In this document: piece by piece, positions 37,477 through 50,620 of the stretch
Numbering within the stretch: position 1 is the stretch's first letter
How the letters are laid out: every line of letters begins with the position of its first letter
Program-made: the position numbers and the translations under genes
Notes under the pieces: model-generated
Database searches by the model: none
Told to the model about the DNA's origin: nothing
What the model saw: only the letters and a program-made list of their open reading frames with translations
NCBI GenBank assembly: GCA_026874595.1
Contig: CM049316.1
Span: 58,909,676-58,973,675, forward strand
DNA length: 64,000 bases
Direction: 5' to 3'
DNA from: Sipunculus nudus
Taxonomy: Eukaryota > Annelida > Sipuncula > Golfingiida > Sipunculidae

Positions 37477-39030
37477 AATTCTTCTGTCATTAGGATAAAC
37501 ACTTCATTAATATAGCTACAGTTATGTTTATTTTTTTATTCAAGATATTAAAAAAGGAATCTTTAAGATTGAGAGAAGAAACAAAATCAGAAATCATCTG
37601 CATTTATGTCCTATTATTTTCTTTCCAAAATACCTTCCAGCTTGCTAAACTTTAGAAAGAAATTCAGTACGACCAATAAATGAAATAAATTTTAGTCACA
37701 GTTCTTGTCTGTGGGCAGTGTCACTAAAAATTCATGGTACTTGAGAACATTGACCCTTTTTACCAGGAATGTCTGAAATCAGGCTTTCGAGGGATGAGCA
37801 AAAGTCAGGCAGGTTGCGGAGGTCATGTGACCAGCACTTTTCCGCTGTCTTTCACCTGACCTCACTGAATCCTTGAGAGTGCATAGTGCATGATTTAGCA
37901 GACATTGACTAGAAAGTCATCTTGTATTCAGGAAGATTGAGTTCATTCCAGTAAACATGGATTGGAAAAAGAACCTCTATTTAATAAAATAGTTGTGATC
38001 CTGTGCCAGATTGGATAAGGCTTATCATTTTTTTGTTCTCAATCTTTGACGATGGGATTTAATTGATTTTTTTTTTTGGTATATTCATAATATAAATTCT
38101 ACGGAGACAGGTTCAATGTATGCTATGTTGTAAACCCAATGTACCATGCCCTGGCTGTGCCTGTGAGACTTGGGGATTCTGTTGTCATTATTGTAATGTA
38201 ATGAGTTAGAAGGGCTTCTGTGTATCTACTGTACAGCAACCAATCAATTATTCATGTTTGATATAAAAAAAAATGGAGAGATTGAGGCCCTCTGTGTCAC
38301 GGACTGACAACAGATGAAGCAGTACTGAGATGCACTTCTGGAAATGCTGCACAAGCTGCACCAATGGTGATGCTGTGGCTTCATCTTTTTCATGTGTATC
38401 AGAACACTTTGATTACCAGGAAGGATAAAAAATACAACCAGCCTTATATAAGGGGGAGTGTAGCCTAATACCTCAGGTATTGGGTGTGGAGGGTCTCTGG
38501 TAGGTCAAAGGTGAAATTTTGTAGAAATCTTTTTCAAACCTCAAGTGTTATTAAAAACAGATTATATGACATCAGAATTATTCCTGGCCAAATGCACCAA
38601 TAAAAAACAACAACATTCAGAAGGCTTAATAAAAACATACATTCTTATTGAATGTTTCTTATCATATTGTTTTCTTGATCCTCATTCTGTTGACAGAAGC
38701 ACCATCGACAGAACCACCGTCTAGCTGTGGCATATCTTTGAAAAAAGACCATCCTAGGACATTCAAACATTTCAGGATCATTATGACATGTAAAGTAAAA
38801 TGATTAAGGGGTTATATAGAATAATTTTAATACATTGAATTAACATGACTAGTTATAACACCTCAGGTGTGAAGTATATCATGAGTTTGAACTAGTTAAT
38901 TCTGCAGTTTGGATAAGCACTGGAACATTAAGGTGTTGGTAAAGTTACTTTTATGGTCTATCAGGGATGGACTACAAACATTTGATTTGTGACGTATAAT
39001 AAATTAAGCAGTTTAGATTCATTGCTCTTA
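37477..39030. other. AT-rich noncoding DNA
   Basis: A small GC-richer patch occurs at 37730-37880 with AGGTCATGTGACC, an inverted receptor-like pair. Otherwise nothing is recognised. Confidence 0.6.
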
Positions 39031-39034
39031 AATC

Positions 39035-39302
39035 CAGCTATTCACCTAACTTTTCTGTAGGATTTATGTGATTTCTGGTTACTCTGTGTAAATATTAATA
39101 CCTGTTAAGAAAAGTTCTTATAATGATTCGGTGATGGATTTATGAGTTCGGCTATCTGCAAGCTGTTAGTAAACATGTCACATGTGGCAATATTGACAAA
39201 CAGAAAAACTGTGTACTTTAAGTTGGGTTGCTTGCATATGTGCGGAAGTTGAAAGGTCACTAGTTGCAAAACATCAGATATTGGAATAGGCCCCTTTAAG
39301 AA
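39035..39302 (+). repeat. Dispersed repeat family R, copy 2
   Basis: The segment shares TTATGTGATTTCTGGTTAC, CCTGTTAAGAAAAGTTCTTA, CAATATTGACAAACAG and GTTGAAAGGTCACTAGTTGC with the other copies. It ends with AATAGGCCCCTTTAAG. Confidence 0.8.
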
Positions 39303-39654
39303 TGATATAACAAATAACTCTATCAGGAATCTTACAATTGGAACATATCATGTAAAGAATTTATACCATTGATACAAGATATGATTTTACATTGATTTAC
39401 CTTTTTATTCTTTTTATTAAATACCAAATTTCTTGGATCATAGGTTTTTGGACAAATATTGCCCTGATTCAGATTTGAGAAGTAAGCACCATCACCTGAA
39501 GGTGGCACTGCATGTTGAATATGGATGAAGGAAATCATATATGATATCAAATGTGTAATTCAGATGATGACTTCTTCTTTATAAGTTGGTTGGAATAATC
39601 CAGAATGCTTTGTAGACACTGGAGGGAATCTCTGAGGATCTGGTTGTTAAAATA

Positions 39655-39755
39655 TCACATTTTACCTCAGTGACTCAATATGTCTAGGGATTTGAAACAA
39701 AGACATTAAACTTCAAAGTCCAACGCATTAAACACTGCGCTACACATCCAATTCC
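39655..39755 (-). repeat. tRNA-derived SINE head
   Basis: On the minus strand TGTGTAGCGCAGTGTTTAAT then GCGTTGGACT resembles an A box, and TTTCAAATCCC about 22 bases later resembles a B box. No intact tRNA cloverleaf is formed, so this is a decayed SINE rather than a tRNA gene. Confidence 0.55.
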
Positions 39756-41270
39756 CTTAGTAACCCAAAGATGGAATGCTATCTGACAGATGACTCATGT
39801 TATTATGGAACATCTTCATAAACTGGTATATTCTGAGTGCAATATTTGAGTGGTTTAACGTGACGTAAATTTGCGTTGAGTTGTAGAACGTGTACAACTC
39901 CTTCCTTTCACCCAAAAGATGACTCATCTGTCTAAAATAAGACCCTCTGGTGGCCACTCAACAAAAAAAGTCAAGCACCCCACTGTTTTTTAAGACTTAG
40001 TCAGGATGTGGTTTTAGATATAGCTAAGGTATATAAATAAACTCTGATTTTCTGCCTGGTCTACCTCATGGAGTCAGTATTGTTATATCTTGAATTTTTT
40101 TCCGGCACCCCTGCGTATCTGTCTACCTGTGTGTTCATTCATTAGGCCAAAAACAGCCTCGAAGAAAAGGCCAAGAAATGAAAACCTAAGTTTTTGCAAT
40201 AAAAAAAAATTAATTTATTGAAGGAAAATGGCATGATATTATGGATTAGAATGATATATTTCATGAAAACCTCTAGGAAATATGAAGAAGCCATGTCAGT
40301 TTATTAGTGATATATTAAAGTAGACCTCTTTTTTGGAGTCTGTGATGTTAACTCGCCTTAAACATTCAACTCAGTAGTTTTTATAATAATAATTTTATCT
40401 GGTTAGTTCATATGTAAAGCACCAGCATGAATTACCCAATCTGTCAAATGCAAAAATATTAAATTTCAGAAAATGTTAACCTTGCATATTGGTATGTCCT
40501 CTGTCACTGCTCTGCTGGAATTCACGGTGTGTAGATACGTCTGCAATGTCTAGGTTGAGGACCCTGAAACTTAATTCATGAAAGTGTATTATATGTCAAT
40601 ACAATTTCTGATGGATCCTAATTTTTGTTATTGTTACTTTCAATTTTGGAATGTATTAACAAATCTGGGAACAAAAACTCTTCACTTAGAACCTAAACTA
40701 ATCTGTATGATCTGGGAATAATATGCAAAGAATTTTAAATAAAGGTATCAACTCAGACAATTTATTTACTCCATCGTAATGATCAATATTAAACTTTTAG
40801 CTATGCTTCTTAGAATCTAGTACTGTTAAATACAAGGTTTTTAGGCTTATAATTGTCATGAATTTCATGAGAATTAAAACCAGCATTTGTGAAATTACAT
40901 GCACCTGAAAAGTCAAAAGGCACAGTTGATATTATTGTCCTTCCAGACCATTTGTGCTTGTGAAAAAACTCTTTTGAAAAAAAAAATCATGATAATTGAA
41001 TGCAGCAAATGTTCCTTTTGTACATGGCCGGCATTAAAGTGAAATTTAAACAGTGCCTCCTATTTTAACAGTGTGCTTTAAATCAAACCACAGCAAAGAT
41101 GCAACTAAAAGGCTTTTCAAATAAGAACTGTTGTGCTCCAGACATAGTGGTTTCACTTACCATTGATTTGGTATTTAAGGTAAGTGTTCCTTAAATTTTT
41201 GCTTGGTTAGTGTTTCAATGACTTTTTAATGACTGGGCATATCTCTTTCTACTTTTTATGAAACTTTCCC
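39756..41270. other. AT-rich noncoding DNA
   Basis: A CTCF-like core precedes it at 39493-39510. I see no exon, array or transposon end inside. Confidence 0.6.
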
Positions 41271-41274
41271 TCTT

Positions 41275-41560
41275 AAAGCTGGCTATATACCTACCTTGTC
41301 TGTAGTATTTATGTGATATTCGCTATCTTTAATTTGCATACATATTAATGGACTATAGTTAATTCCTGTTAAGAAAAGTTCTTATAACAGCTTTTTGGTG
41401 GATGAATGAGCTCGTTTATGTACAAGCTGTCAATAAATATGGTACATCAGCCAATATTGACAAACAGAGAAAAAACTAACCTGAGGTGGTTGGTTGTATT
41501 TGTGTGGAAATTGACAAGTCACTTGAGTTTGCAAAATGCCCGTTGCAAAACAGGTAATCT
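41275..41560 (+). repeat. Dispersed repeat family R, copy 3
   Basis: The segment aligns with copy 2 through GTTAAGAAAAGTTCTTATAA, GCCAATATTGACAAACAGA and GAAATTGACAAGTCACTTGA. It is about as diverged from copy 2 as from copy 1, so the copies are old dispersed insertions and not one recent duplication. Confidence 0.8.
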
Positions 41561-41569
41561 GACTTGATG

Positions 41570-41582
41570 TGACCTTTGACCT
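41570..41582 (-). promoter_or_regulatory. DR1-type nuclear receptor motif
   Basis: TGACCTTTGACCT reads AGGTCA-A-AGGTCA on the minus strand, with both half-sites perfect. It lies just beyond repeat R copy 3. Confidence 0.4.
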
Positions 41583-44500
41583 TTAACTTTTATGAAATAG
41601 CCAAATGTTTTAAATAATGATAGGTCTATTTAACAATATTTTTCAGTGATAGCAGTTGTTTCAGAAATTGAATTATGCAGTTGGAAAATGTTGGAGATTA
41701 GGGCCTAATTAGTAAATTAGAGGAAGCATTTTTCATAGGAAATATAGCCATCAGTGGAAGCTCAGTCTGTATTTATGCATTGTCTGATAGTGTTTTAGCT
41801 ATCACAGATGGCTCTGTGATTGACCATTCCCAAAATAATGCCAGATTAATCAGGATTGATGGGAAATATGGAAAATGACTCCCCTTAGGACACATTTGTC
41901 ATCATTCCTTAAACTAATTTTGGTGGTCAGTATCCATGCTGTGCCCACAGAGGAGTTTTGTGACAGCAGTTTTGTGACAGCAAAAACAGCCTCAATTGAC
42001 AGGTGCTGATTGGGTGATGTTATGAAAATACTCAAAACATAAACTGGGGATTTATTGTAAAATTTTTAATTGCCATATTAGGTTGTCACTTCTATATGTA
42101 GTTTTCTAGGAAATAATTAAAAAATATAAATTTTAAGATAATTAACTACAAAAACAGCTGGACAGCAGGTGGTGAAACAGACAATATCAAAGCAAGTTTT
42201 ATGTAATTCCTTTTTTATAGGACCTGTTGGATTTTAATAATTTACTGATTTCTTTATTGTTCAGTTACATGTAGAATAGATATATTGTGGTACCACTGGG
42301 TGGTTGACTGTATGAATAGATGTTGACATAATTCAAAATACTGTGCAAGTGCTTCATTTGGAATGGGAATAGGTTTATTGGGGACCTTAATCTTTAAAGT
42401 CCAAATCCTGACATTTGAGTCTTATCTCTCTCAGCCTTAGATGAGTATAGTTCGTTGTAAGATTGAACTGCGGCTAGTTTCCTCCTAACAAGATATTGAG
42501 ATATGGGGGGCTGCCAGGACAAAGCTGCGGCAATCAGGGTTCTGTGCTACGGCAGCGGAGCGATTCCCTCTGATGTCTGAGCGAACCCGAGCGTAAACAG
42601 GCATGTCCCTTAGAACATCCCAAAATAAATGACCTGTTTAAATAGCCTTCAATGTCAGCTGGGTCTGCTCAGATTGGCTGGCAGCGAGGGTATTAATAGG
42701 CCTCACTGTAACAGGATTATTAAAAGGTAACTTGAAACAAGAGTTCTTTGGGTTAGACTTGCATTTACATACAGTTTTCAACCAACTGTTGAGTCAGAAC
42801 TTTGACTTCACCAGCTTGATTGCAATTTCATGGATGCTTATAGCCAGCCATTTAAGCACCAAGTGAATGCTGCCTTCAGAACAGGGTTAGTGCACAGTAG
42901 AATACCCTAACTGCTTATTGTTTAAACTTTAACACACTAAGTGGAGCTCATACCTCAGCCAAGCTAATACAATCCTGCTGAATTCACTCAAATTCTATCC
43001 AGATCCACAACAAATTTTAACATTGTGTTCCCTGGACTGTGCCCCACTCTGGAAGGCATAAAGTTTCTTGGAAATTGTTTTTGTAGTTTAAGTGAAATTC
43101 TACCAATGGACAAATGTACAAGTCAACACACCAACAAATACGGTTGAAAACAGAACCTCCTTGGCAGTGGTAGAACATTATTGGTGCATATTGTACTCAA
43201 TGTGGAGCCTAAGAGAGTAGTTCCAGTAAATACCACTTGGGGGCCAAAGTACTTTGATTGATGCAACTGTCAGTTTTAGCAGTGTTAAACTTACCTGAGT
43301 GATATCAGAACCTATATGGATTGTTTTAACTGGGTCATTTCTGTTTAGTAGAAGTAATCTGCTTTATACTTAAGTTTATTTCCAAGAGCATAAATCTACA
43401 AAGGGCCAGTTAGGGCCAAAACACTGGTGTTAAAAACTGATATAAATATAGATTAGGATATCAAAATTAAACTCAATTTTCAATAATCAGGTACAACAAA
43501 CAGAACAAGTTTTGTTATAACATGTATTTTTAACCTGTATTGCACAGAGAGACAAAGGAATCCATCAAGACATTTAAAGACTAAGTTCTCCTTTGTAAGT
43601 TTCTTCTGTAATTACTTAACTTCACTTCTGTTGTTGCCAGACACTAGTTGTTATTATGATAAAGTTTCAAGACTTTCTTGTAAAAAAATATTTTATTGAA
43701 ATAATGGATATAACTATTTTATCTGGATGCTCAAGTTCTAAAATTATTTGTGATCTATCACTGAACCCTGAGCCAGTAACTAATATTAATATCTCTCACA
43801 ATAACCAGCCATTCTACTCATTCTACTAGTCCGTTCTAACAACCTGTGTCCACTTTTGGAGACAGTTTTTGTTAAAGTTTTATATCTTTCAATAATTTCC
43901 TAGAAAGCTGCATATTGAAATCAGAACCTAATTTGGCAATTAAGAAATTTACAACAAATCTTAAGTTTATGTTTCACAACTTTTTTGACTCTTCAGAATG
44001 ATCTGGCTGATCAGATGTGTCCCTGCATGAGTAGCCTTCTTTGTTATGGGTGGATATATATTTTTTTTAATGTTTACATGACATCATCCAATCAGCAGGT
44101 GTCATTTGAAGCTGTTTTTGCATGTGACCAATGATCTTGACTGCCATAAGTGGGTCTGATATGTTGTAAAATGTAGACAGATTTCTCATAACTTTAATAA
44201 TTCTGTTTCTTAGATAAGGCACTATAAGGTAGATATGTACTGATCTTGTTGAAAATTAGATCCTTTAATCCTCTACCCCACATTATCAGGTTTTCCTTTG
44301 GAATGTAACAAATAAAATTTTTCATACCAAAAAACAGGTTGACATGAGGGAATGAAACAGAATGTAGCACACATTAATTAACTGTCATACTCCTTCTCGT
44401 GTAGATATGTTATTTACATAGTTTGTACACTTTCAAAGGAGTTGTTCTATACTTGGTGATTTAAGGGTAAAGAATTATGATTATTACAAAAGAGCTCTGT

Positions 44501-46430
44501 TCAACAGGGACCTTTGGTAAAGAGAGAGTTCTGAAAGAAGCCCTCTCTTGTGTAGTTCCAAATATGGCCACTTGGGGGTGGTTTCAGATTTAAAAATAAG
44601 TGGGTTAAGGTTGGGACAAATATAGAGAACATAGAAAGTTCTTGATCTGACCACTTGAGGTGAAGTATTTCAACATTATTAAGCATTTGCTAGGATTTGC
44701 ATACCATTAGTTTCACTTTCAAACCCAGTACTTTTTTAAACTATTTAAATATGAAAAAGACTGTTGTGTGTTAGGTAACTGCTAAATTGATCTTAAATGT
44801 TAATTTATTTACTTTACATATCACAGATGGTAAATGGTCTGACTATTGTAAAATGTATAGTAATGATTTTACCATATATTTAATATTCCTAAAACCTGAA
44901 AGTAATAAAATCATCAAATATAGGAAAATCAGCATCCTACTCGGTCTGCAGCAGTGCCACCTGCGGGCCAAAGTCCTAACTTACATAAAACATCAGATAA
45001 GCCAACGTGTAGGATGTAACAACTGGTGTAACATGTTGGACGGGAGTATCAGCTCTCAGGTATGTGGGCCGGAGGAAACGAAACCACCGGTTATGTCTAC
45101 CATGGAGGGAGCCAGACATGTCAAAGTAAACGATACAGACTGACCACGGGTGATGTATGGCTCAGATCTGGAGACGTTCCACAAGTTTCCATTGGTTTTA
45201 TTGGGTAACTGTAAACCACTAAATATATCTATGAGCATTTATCAGTTTCAGATTTAACATGTATATACATGAGTACATGACCATGCAAATACTGGAGATT
45301 TTCCAGGTTGGATGTTAACATTTCACACAGAGCTGATATTTTCAAGTTTTTTTAGGTGTTTCTAGGGCTGCAGTGATATTTATTTATTGATGCAAAAGAC
45401 TTAATATGATTATCAGTTGCTCTGACAAATCTGACTGAACAAAATAATACAAACATCTAGGAATGCTACAGCAAACAGAACAAGTTTTCAGATCTATGTT
45501 AACCCATATCCAACAGAATAGGATGCCACAAAGATTTTAGTGTATCAAGAAATATCAAAGAAAATTATATATCTTGGCCATCTTTGATAATGGTAAACAC
45601 AACAGCCTGCGGATTTTGATATAAATGTGTGATAATTTATTAGATATTTTGATGACTTAAGGGTTTTCCTTGCAAATGGGTGGGGTTAATATAATGCAGA
45701 TAAATCTGTTGTCATAATAAAGCAAAAAATCTGTGTCCAAATGAAAAATGCCACTATATACAATAATAATAACAGGGTTTGAACTTCGCACTTTAACCAT
45801 GAGGTCTACCATAAAACTACACACCAGCCCTGACGGTTTGAAAAAAGGCCGGTATCATAGATACAGCCACCCCAGTATCTTGATGTATGCAGTTTAAACG
45901 AAATTTTGCAGTATTTATTTTCATATCTCAAGAAGGCTTCTATGAAACAGCTTAGTAGTAAGTGGCATCCAGACATTGATACGGAGGATGTCCCTGATAC
46001 GTAAGAACCAGATACATATATTTTTACTCTAGATGTTTAGGCATGCTGGATTTTGTCTTGTCCTGCACTGTTAAGGATGCAATTTTGTCCCAGGAGATTA
46101 TGTTTGAACAGATTTTGCCAGAGGGGATTTTATCCCCGTGGGGAATACAAGTTAGAGAATGATACCAGAAAAGATTAGACTTTTCTAGCCATTTTTTCCC
46201 CTTCAACATGCAGACAGATTTATCAACAATTTATAGAACTAATTTTTAAGAAAAAATGTATCTACACCTGATTTCGATATTGTGTCAGAGATATGCCGTT
46301 CTCCGAACAGATGATTCAGACACAGTTTTTTTTTCTTAATGATTTACAGATGTTACTGAAATGTTTCAGATACGGATTGTCAGTGCTTACCTTACACAGT
46401 TCTCAATATTACACTTGATAAACCATTGAT
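41583..46430. other. AT-rich DNA with a small GC-richer patch at 42470-42720
   Basis: The patch (GATATGGGGGGCTGCCAGGA onward) is complex and could be regulatory. A 118-codon + strand frame at 44787-45143 has no recognisable protein features. CTCF-like cores lie at 43233-43245, 44578-44590 and 44955-44969. No exon is supported. Confidence 0.5.
45755..45850 (-). repeat. tRNA-derived SINE head
   Basis: The minus strand reads GGGCTGGTGTGTAGTTTTAT-GGTAGACCTCATGGTTAAAG-TGCGAAGTTCAAACCCTG, with A-box-like and B-box-like (AGTTCAAACCC) segments followed by a TTATTATTATTG tail. A polymorphic AT-rich tail of this kind is typical of SINEs. Confidence 0.6.
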
Positions 46431-46435
46431 GCTCC

Positions 46436-46436
<1 letters not shown>

Positions 46437-46485
<49 letters not shown>

Positions 46486-46552
46486 ATAGACAGACATAAA
46501 AACCTTAGATATTAAATTACCTGTAATTCATATAATATAATATCTGTCTATC

Positions 46553-46604
<52 letters not shown>

Positions 46605-46665
46605 CATAAAAACCATTCTATAATGTACCTTTAATTCATATAATATAATATAATTTCTTATAATT
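46437..46665. repeat. Duplicated (TA)n(GA)n compound microsatellite
   Basis: TA then GA runs at 46437-46483 and again at 46552-46603 are each followed by GACATAAAAACC and by an AATTCATATAATATAATAT segment, showing a duplication of about 110 bp including the unique DNA. A C11 run lies at 46679-46689. Confidence 0.9.
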
Positions 46666-46924
46666 TAATATAGTTTAACCCCCCCCCCCACTCAATATAC
46701 ATATGTTCACACATACACAGATTTATTCATATACAAGAACACCCAGAGGGGATGGTACCAGCTATAAAACTTCAGCATCTTAGACTTCTGGGTAGGGCAC
46801 ACAACTAATGCTACTATTTTAGCAATATTTTATGAAATTGTGATATAGTGAAATAGCCAGGGTCAGTTACCTAATACTGAATATTCAGAGCAAATACAGT
46901 AAAACCCTGTAGTGTCAATCTTGC

Positions 46925-47160
46925 TCAAATCAAATAAGCCACCTGTGTCAAAGTATCATGTTCTAAGTTCAAATAAGCCACCTGTGTCAAAGTATCATGT
47001 TCAAAGTTAAAATAACCCACCTGTGTCAAAGTAACATGTTCTAAGTTCAAATAAGCTACCAGTGTCAAAGTATCATGTTCAAAGTTCAAATAAGCCACTT
47101 GTGTCAAAGTATCATGTTCAAAGTTTAAATACTACCTGTGACAAAGTTTTATGCTCAAAT
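46925..47160. repeat. 39-bp minisatellite
   Basis: Five to six units of GTGTCAAAGTATCATGTTCA-AAGTTCAAATAAGCCACCT. The 39-bp length keeps the minus strand open; this is not a gene. Confidence 0.93.
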
Positions 47161-49940
47161 TTTGAGGTGAAATTATTACTCTCCAAAACATGGTTGTGGT
47201 GAAATTCATATAATTTTAAGATTTACTGCAATAAGGTACAGTAAACTGGCCAAAAGACCACCCAGTAGTAAAATTACCCCACAAGTGACACTGATTCATT
47301 TGACACCATGTACATTGTCATTGAGGGTATCTTAAAGGGACATAATCAGGAGCAATATTATTCCTATTCTTTCACACTATCAGTTCAGTTCTGCTTTATA
47401 CAAATGTTTCTCAGCAAAACCATTTATTTCCTCACATACGACTGTTTCACACCTTGTTACAGCCCTGCGTGTTGTTAAACACAGTCTGTTTACCATAAAA
47501 AGGCCACGTGACTGGAGGTCCGATTTAAAGGGGCAACACACAGTGTTTCAGCCAGCAGAAACATGTATCACATTTTTTTGGCCAAGTCAGTCAGGGCTTC
47601 TCCTGTTTTGCACGTGTAGTAGCTCCGTGCAGCACATGTCCCGACACACTGTGTTTATGTTTACACCTGCGATCACGCCCGGTTCACTGTTTTTAACACT
47701 TGTTTGCAGGAGTAAGCAACGGTTTCAAGGCAATATTTTGGCAGGTAGAGATTTACTTTAAAGGGGAAGAAGCTATTTTTCGTGTTAACTCAACATGCTG
47801 TATAGATGATTGGGCCCCTTTAAGTTATAGAAAAATGAAGATATACAGTAAAATAAAAATGAAAATGTATAGTCACTTGTAAGGCCTAAATACAGGGCTC
47901 ATGATCTGTTTTATTGTCTTCATTGGATAAATTAAAACATGTTTCTGGTAATTTTGTCTTATGATCATGATCCTAACTTGAATTCTTGTACAATTAAAGC
48001 AGACACAATGTCAGAAATTTGATTGAAATACTTTGACATATATGTATGTCAGTTCAGTTGATATCATGCTTCCAAACAAGTGCTATCTTTTTCTTTCTCA
48101 CACTTTTTAGAATTGTAATTCATCCATATTTTGAGGCTTACCGGTATGATGAGATTGAATTAAAAAAATACAAGACTTAATTTCATAGCAATGTAGATCA
48201 GTTATCAGATAGTGTAAGAACATACTCAGACAAGAAAGAAAGCGGCCAGGATCGATTTTTAAGTGATAGAGCTACACCGTAACCCTGTCAGTTTTCTGTC
48301 TTTTTAAAATGGAAATTTAACTCAAATTTCTTATATTTTACCCTTGTTCTTCTTTTATATTTGGGTATAGATCCATAATCATTGAATTTTATAACAAAAT
48401 TAAGACCTGATTTCTTGGAAATATGACCTATCTTTGATCTGTTGTAAGAAATATGAACGTATTTGCAGGGCTCTTCATGGTATACGGGTATCGTAAAGCA
48501 AACCAACAGTTTATGCTAATTTTATTATTTGATGTGCAGTATATACAGCAAATCATGTTGGAAGGCATGCAGGCATAAAGTTTCAAATAAATTTGATTGT
48601 TTTTCAAGCCCCAAATAAACCATTTGCACAACCCTTTAGTTGGCAGAAGTCCCAGTGTATAATTGCTGGAATATATAATATAGTGAATATATATACAATA
48701 GTTAATGTCTTACTTAATGGTCCATCCACAGCTGTCCAAATAGTGACTTAATTATTCTGGTGTTAAATACATTTGTGTAACATGATAGTGGTAATTGTTC
48801 AGAACTATATTATTTCTAAAATTTTCTTGTGAATATTTATATTTCTGATGCCATGGGCAATACCTGTTAATGTTGATTTACAGTTGTTGATGTTTCTTAC
48901 AAAATTCCTGTGTTAAACAGCAGACTTCAAGACAACCCACCTGGTAAATTAATATTGAAAATTTTTCTTTACAGGTGATTATTTTAATGATATGCCTCAT
49001 AATACCCTGGTAGGTATAATGCCACATTTCCTGGAATACCAAGGCATACTAATTTATAAACAAGATGTATTCCTGGATTTTTTGTTTGTATTTAGTGTGT
49101 CGTGTCTTATAACAGCTATACATCTGACCAAGCTGTCACAAATAATAATATGTTCCTCTTTCAATTTACATTACTACTTGCATATTATTCAGGTACAAAA
49201 AATCATTTAACATATTTTGATGTTTCAGTAACATGACAGATGTTAATACCCAGATATTCCTGGTATAATTGAATCTTTTTCCAGGAAATTGCTTTTCATA
49301 TTAGCTTTTCAATGGAAAATCAAGAGCATGGAAGACTTTCTGATGAGTCATCAGATATCTAGATATGGGTCATCTGCTGAGGTCATGCAGTTTTCTTGTT
49401 GATCATCTAGTAGCCAGAGCCACCTACAGGTCATTGTATTCACTTTAAGAAAGAATAGCGTGTAAAAGTTCATATTTCCTCAATTTTCTTAAGACAAAAT
49501 CTTAACTTACATAAATAGAGAAAAAAATAATAATCATGACAAATCTAAGAAAAAATTTCTGAGTAAAATATTATAATTAAAAAATATATTTAAAGATTAT
49601 GGTCTGGACTTATCAAACTAAAAGAAAAAGATTGGCTTTGATAAAATAAATAGATTTTATTAATTCTCATACCCAAAATGTCATGTTGCTGAGTCAGATG
49701 TTAACAATAAACTGTAAACACCTAATCAGAATAGAAAATATAATAAAGATACAAAAAATTATTCATGGTCACTGGTTCTTATTATATAAATGTATAAATA
49801 TTATCTTTTCATCTGTTAACATTCCTAAGGTTAACTGCAGACTTACACATGTCGAACACATTATACCATAAGTATGATCCCGATGAAACAGGTGGCAAAC
49901 TTCATGTATTCCGAAATACCATTAAGAAAGATTTCCACTC
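47161..49940. other. Mostly AT-rich DNA with a GC-richer segment at 47440-47830
   Basis: The segment at 47525-47830 begins TTTAAAGGGGCAACAC and ends GGGCCCCTTTAAG, loosely inverted, and may be a small foldback element related to the end of repeat R. The remainder is AT-rich with no exon recognised. Confidence 0.45.
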
Positions 49941-49954
49941 AATTATATTAAGTA

Positions 49955-50140
49955 GTGGAAATCATCCGTGTTGAAGGAGTCGTGCTACAAACTGAGCACA
50001 CGACGGGGAAGATAGTTGTCTGTGAGGGTGGTGGTGTTTTCGCTGCTCGGTCCATACAGGAAGTGTTCAGTAATAACAGTACTTGGGAACCTGGAAGGAA
50101 TGCACCATCATTTAGCGAGCTCCAGAGGAGCCAGTGGTAA
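49955..50140 (+). other. Small open island, possible exon or conserved element
   Basis: A 186-base higher-GC stretch in AT-rich surroundings is open in the + frame, with VEGVVLQTEHTTGKIVVCEG-like residues, and is followed at 50137 by GTAAGA, a good donor. The upstream TAG at 49953-49955 offers only a weak acceptor (ATATTAAGTAG) without a pyrimidine tract. The minus strand is also open for 70 codons. The residues match no family I know and not the missing AXH part. Confidence 0.3.
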
Positions 50141-50329
50141 GACACAGTGAGAGGGATCATTACCGCATGAAGTATTACGCGAATAAAAATGCTTTATATC
50201 TCAGTGCACCTAGATTTCTGCCATCCCTCCCTACAGCTCCCAGTATTTCTTTTTTATCGTTTTAACGTAAATCTTTTCCTCACCCCATACTTTACATTCG
50301 AGGTCTATGTCTTGATAGATTTATTTCTT

Positions 50330-50620
50330 TCCTAATTTGTCACTTATTTCTCTTTTGTTTTCTCATTTTCTCTCTCTTTCTAAGACTCTTCCATCTTTTC
50401 TCTCTTTCTCTGGTCTTTTTCTGTCTTTTATTATTGTCTGTGTTATCTATTTCTCTTCCTTTTGCTGTTCCCGTTTTTCTGTCTTTTTTCTCTTCCTCTA
50501 TCTTTCCTTCTTTCCCTTAAACCCCTCTCCTGAATCTTTTTACTGCGACTTCACTCTTTATTTCCTCCTCTTTCCATTTTAATTCTCCACTTCTTTCAAC
50601 CTTCCTTCCTTGTCCTCCCT
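50330..50620 (+). repeat. Polypyrimidine (CT-rich) tract
   Basis: About 290 bases are overwhelmingly C and T on the + strand, with TTTCTCTCTTTCT runs. Such tracts can adopt triplex structure. A Ser/Phe/Leu-rich frame inside is compositional. Confidence 0.9.

Noticed and set aside
39655..45850. True tRNA genes at the two minus-strand tRNA-like sequences
   Set aside because: A and B boxes are recognisable but no cloverleaf with acceptor and anticodon stems forms; SINE relics fit better.
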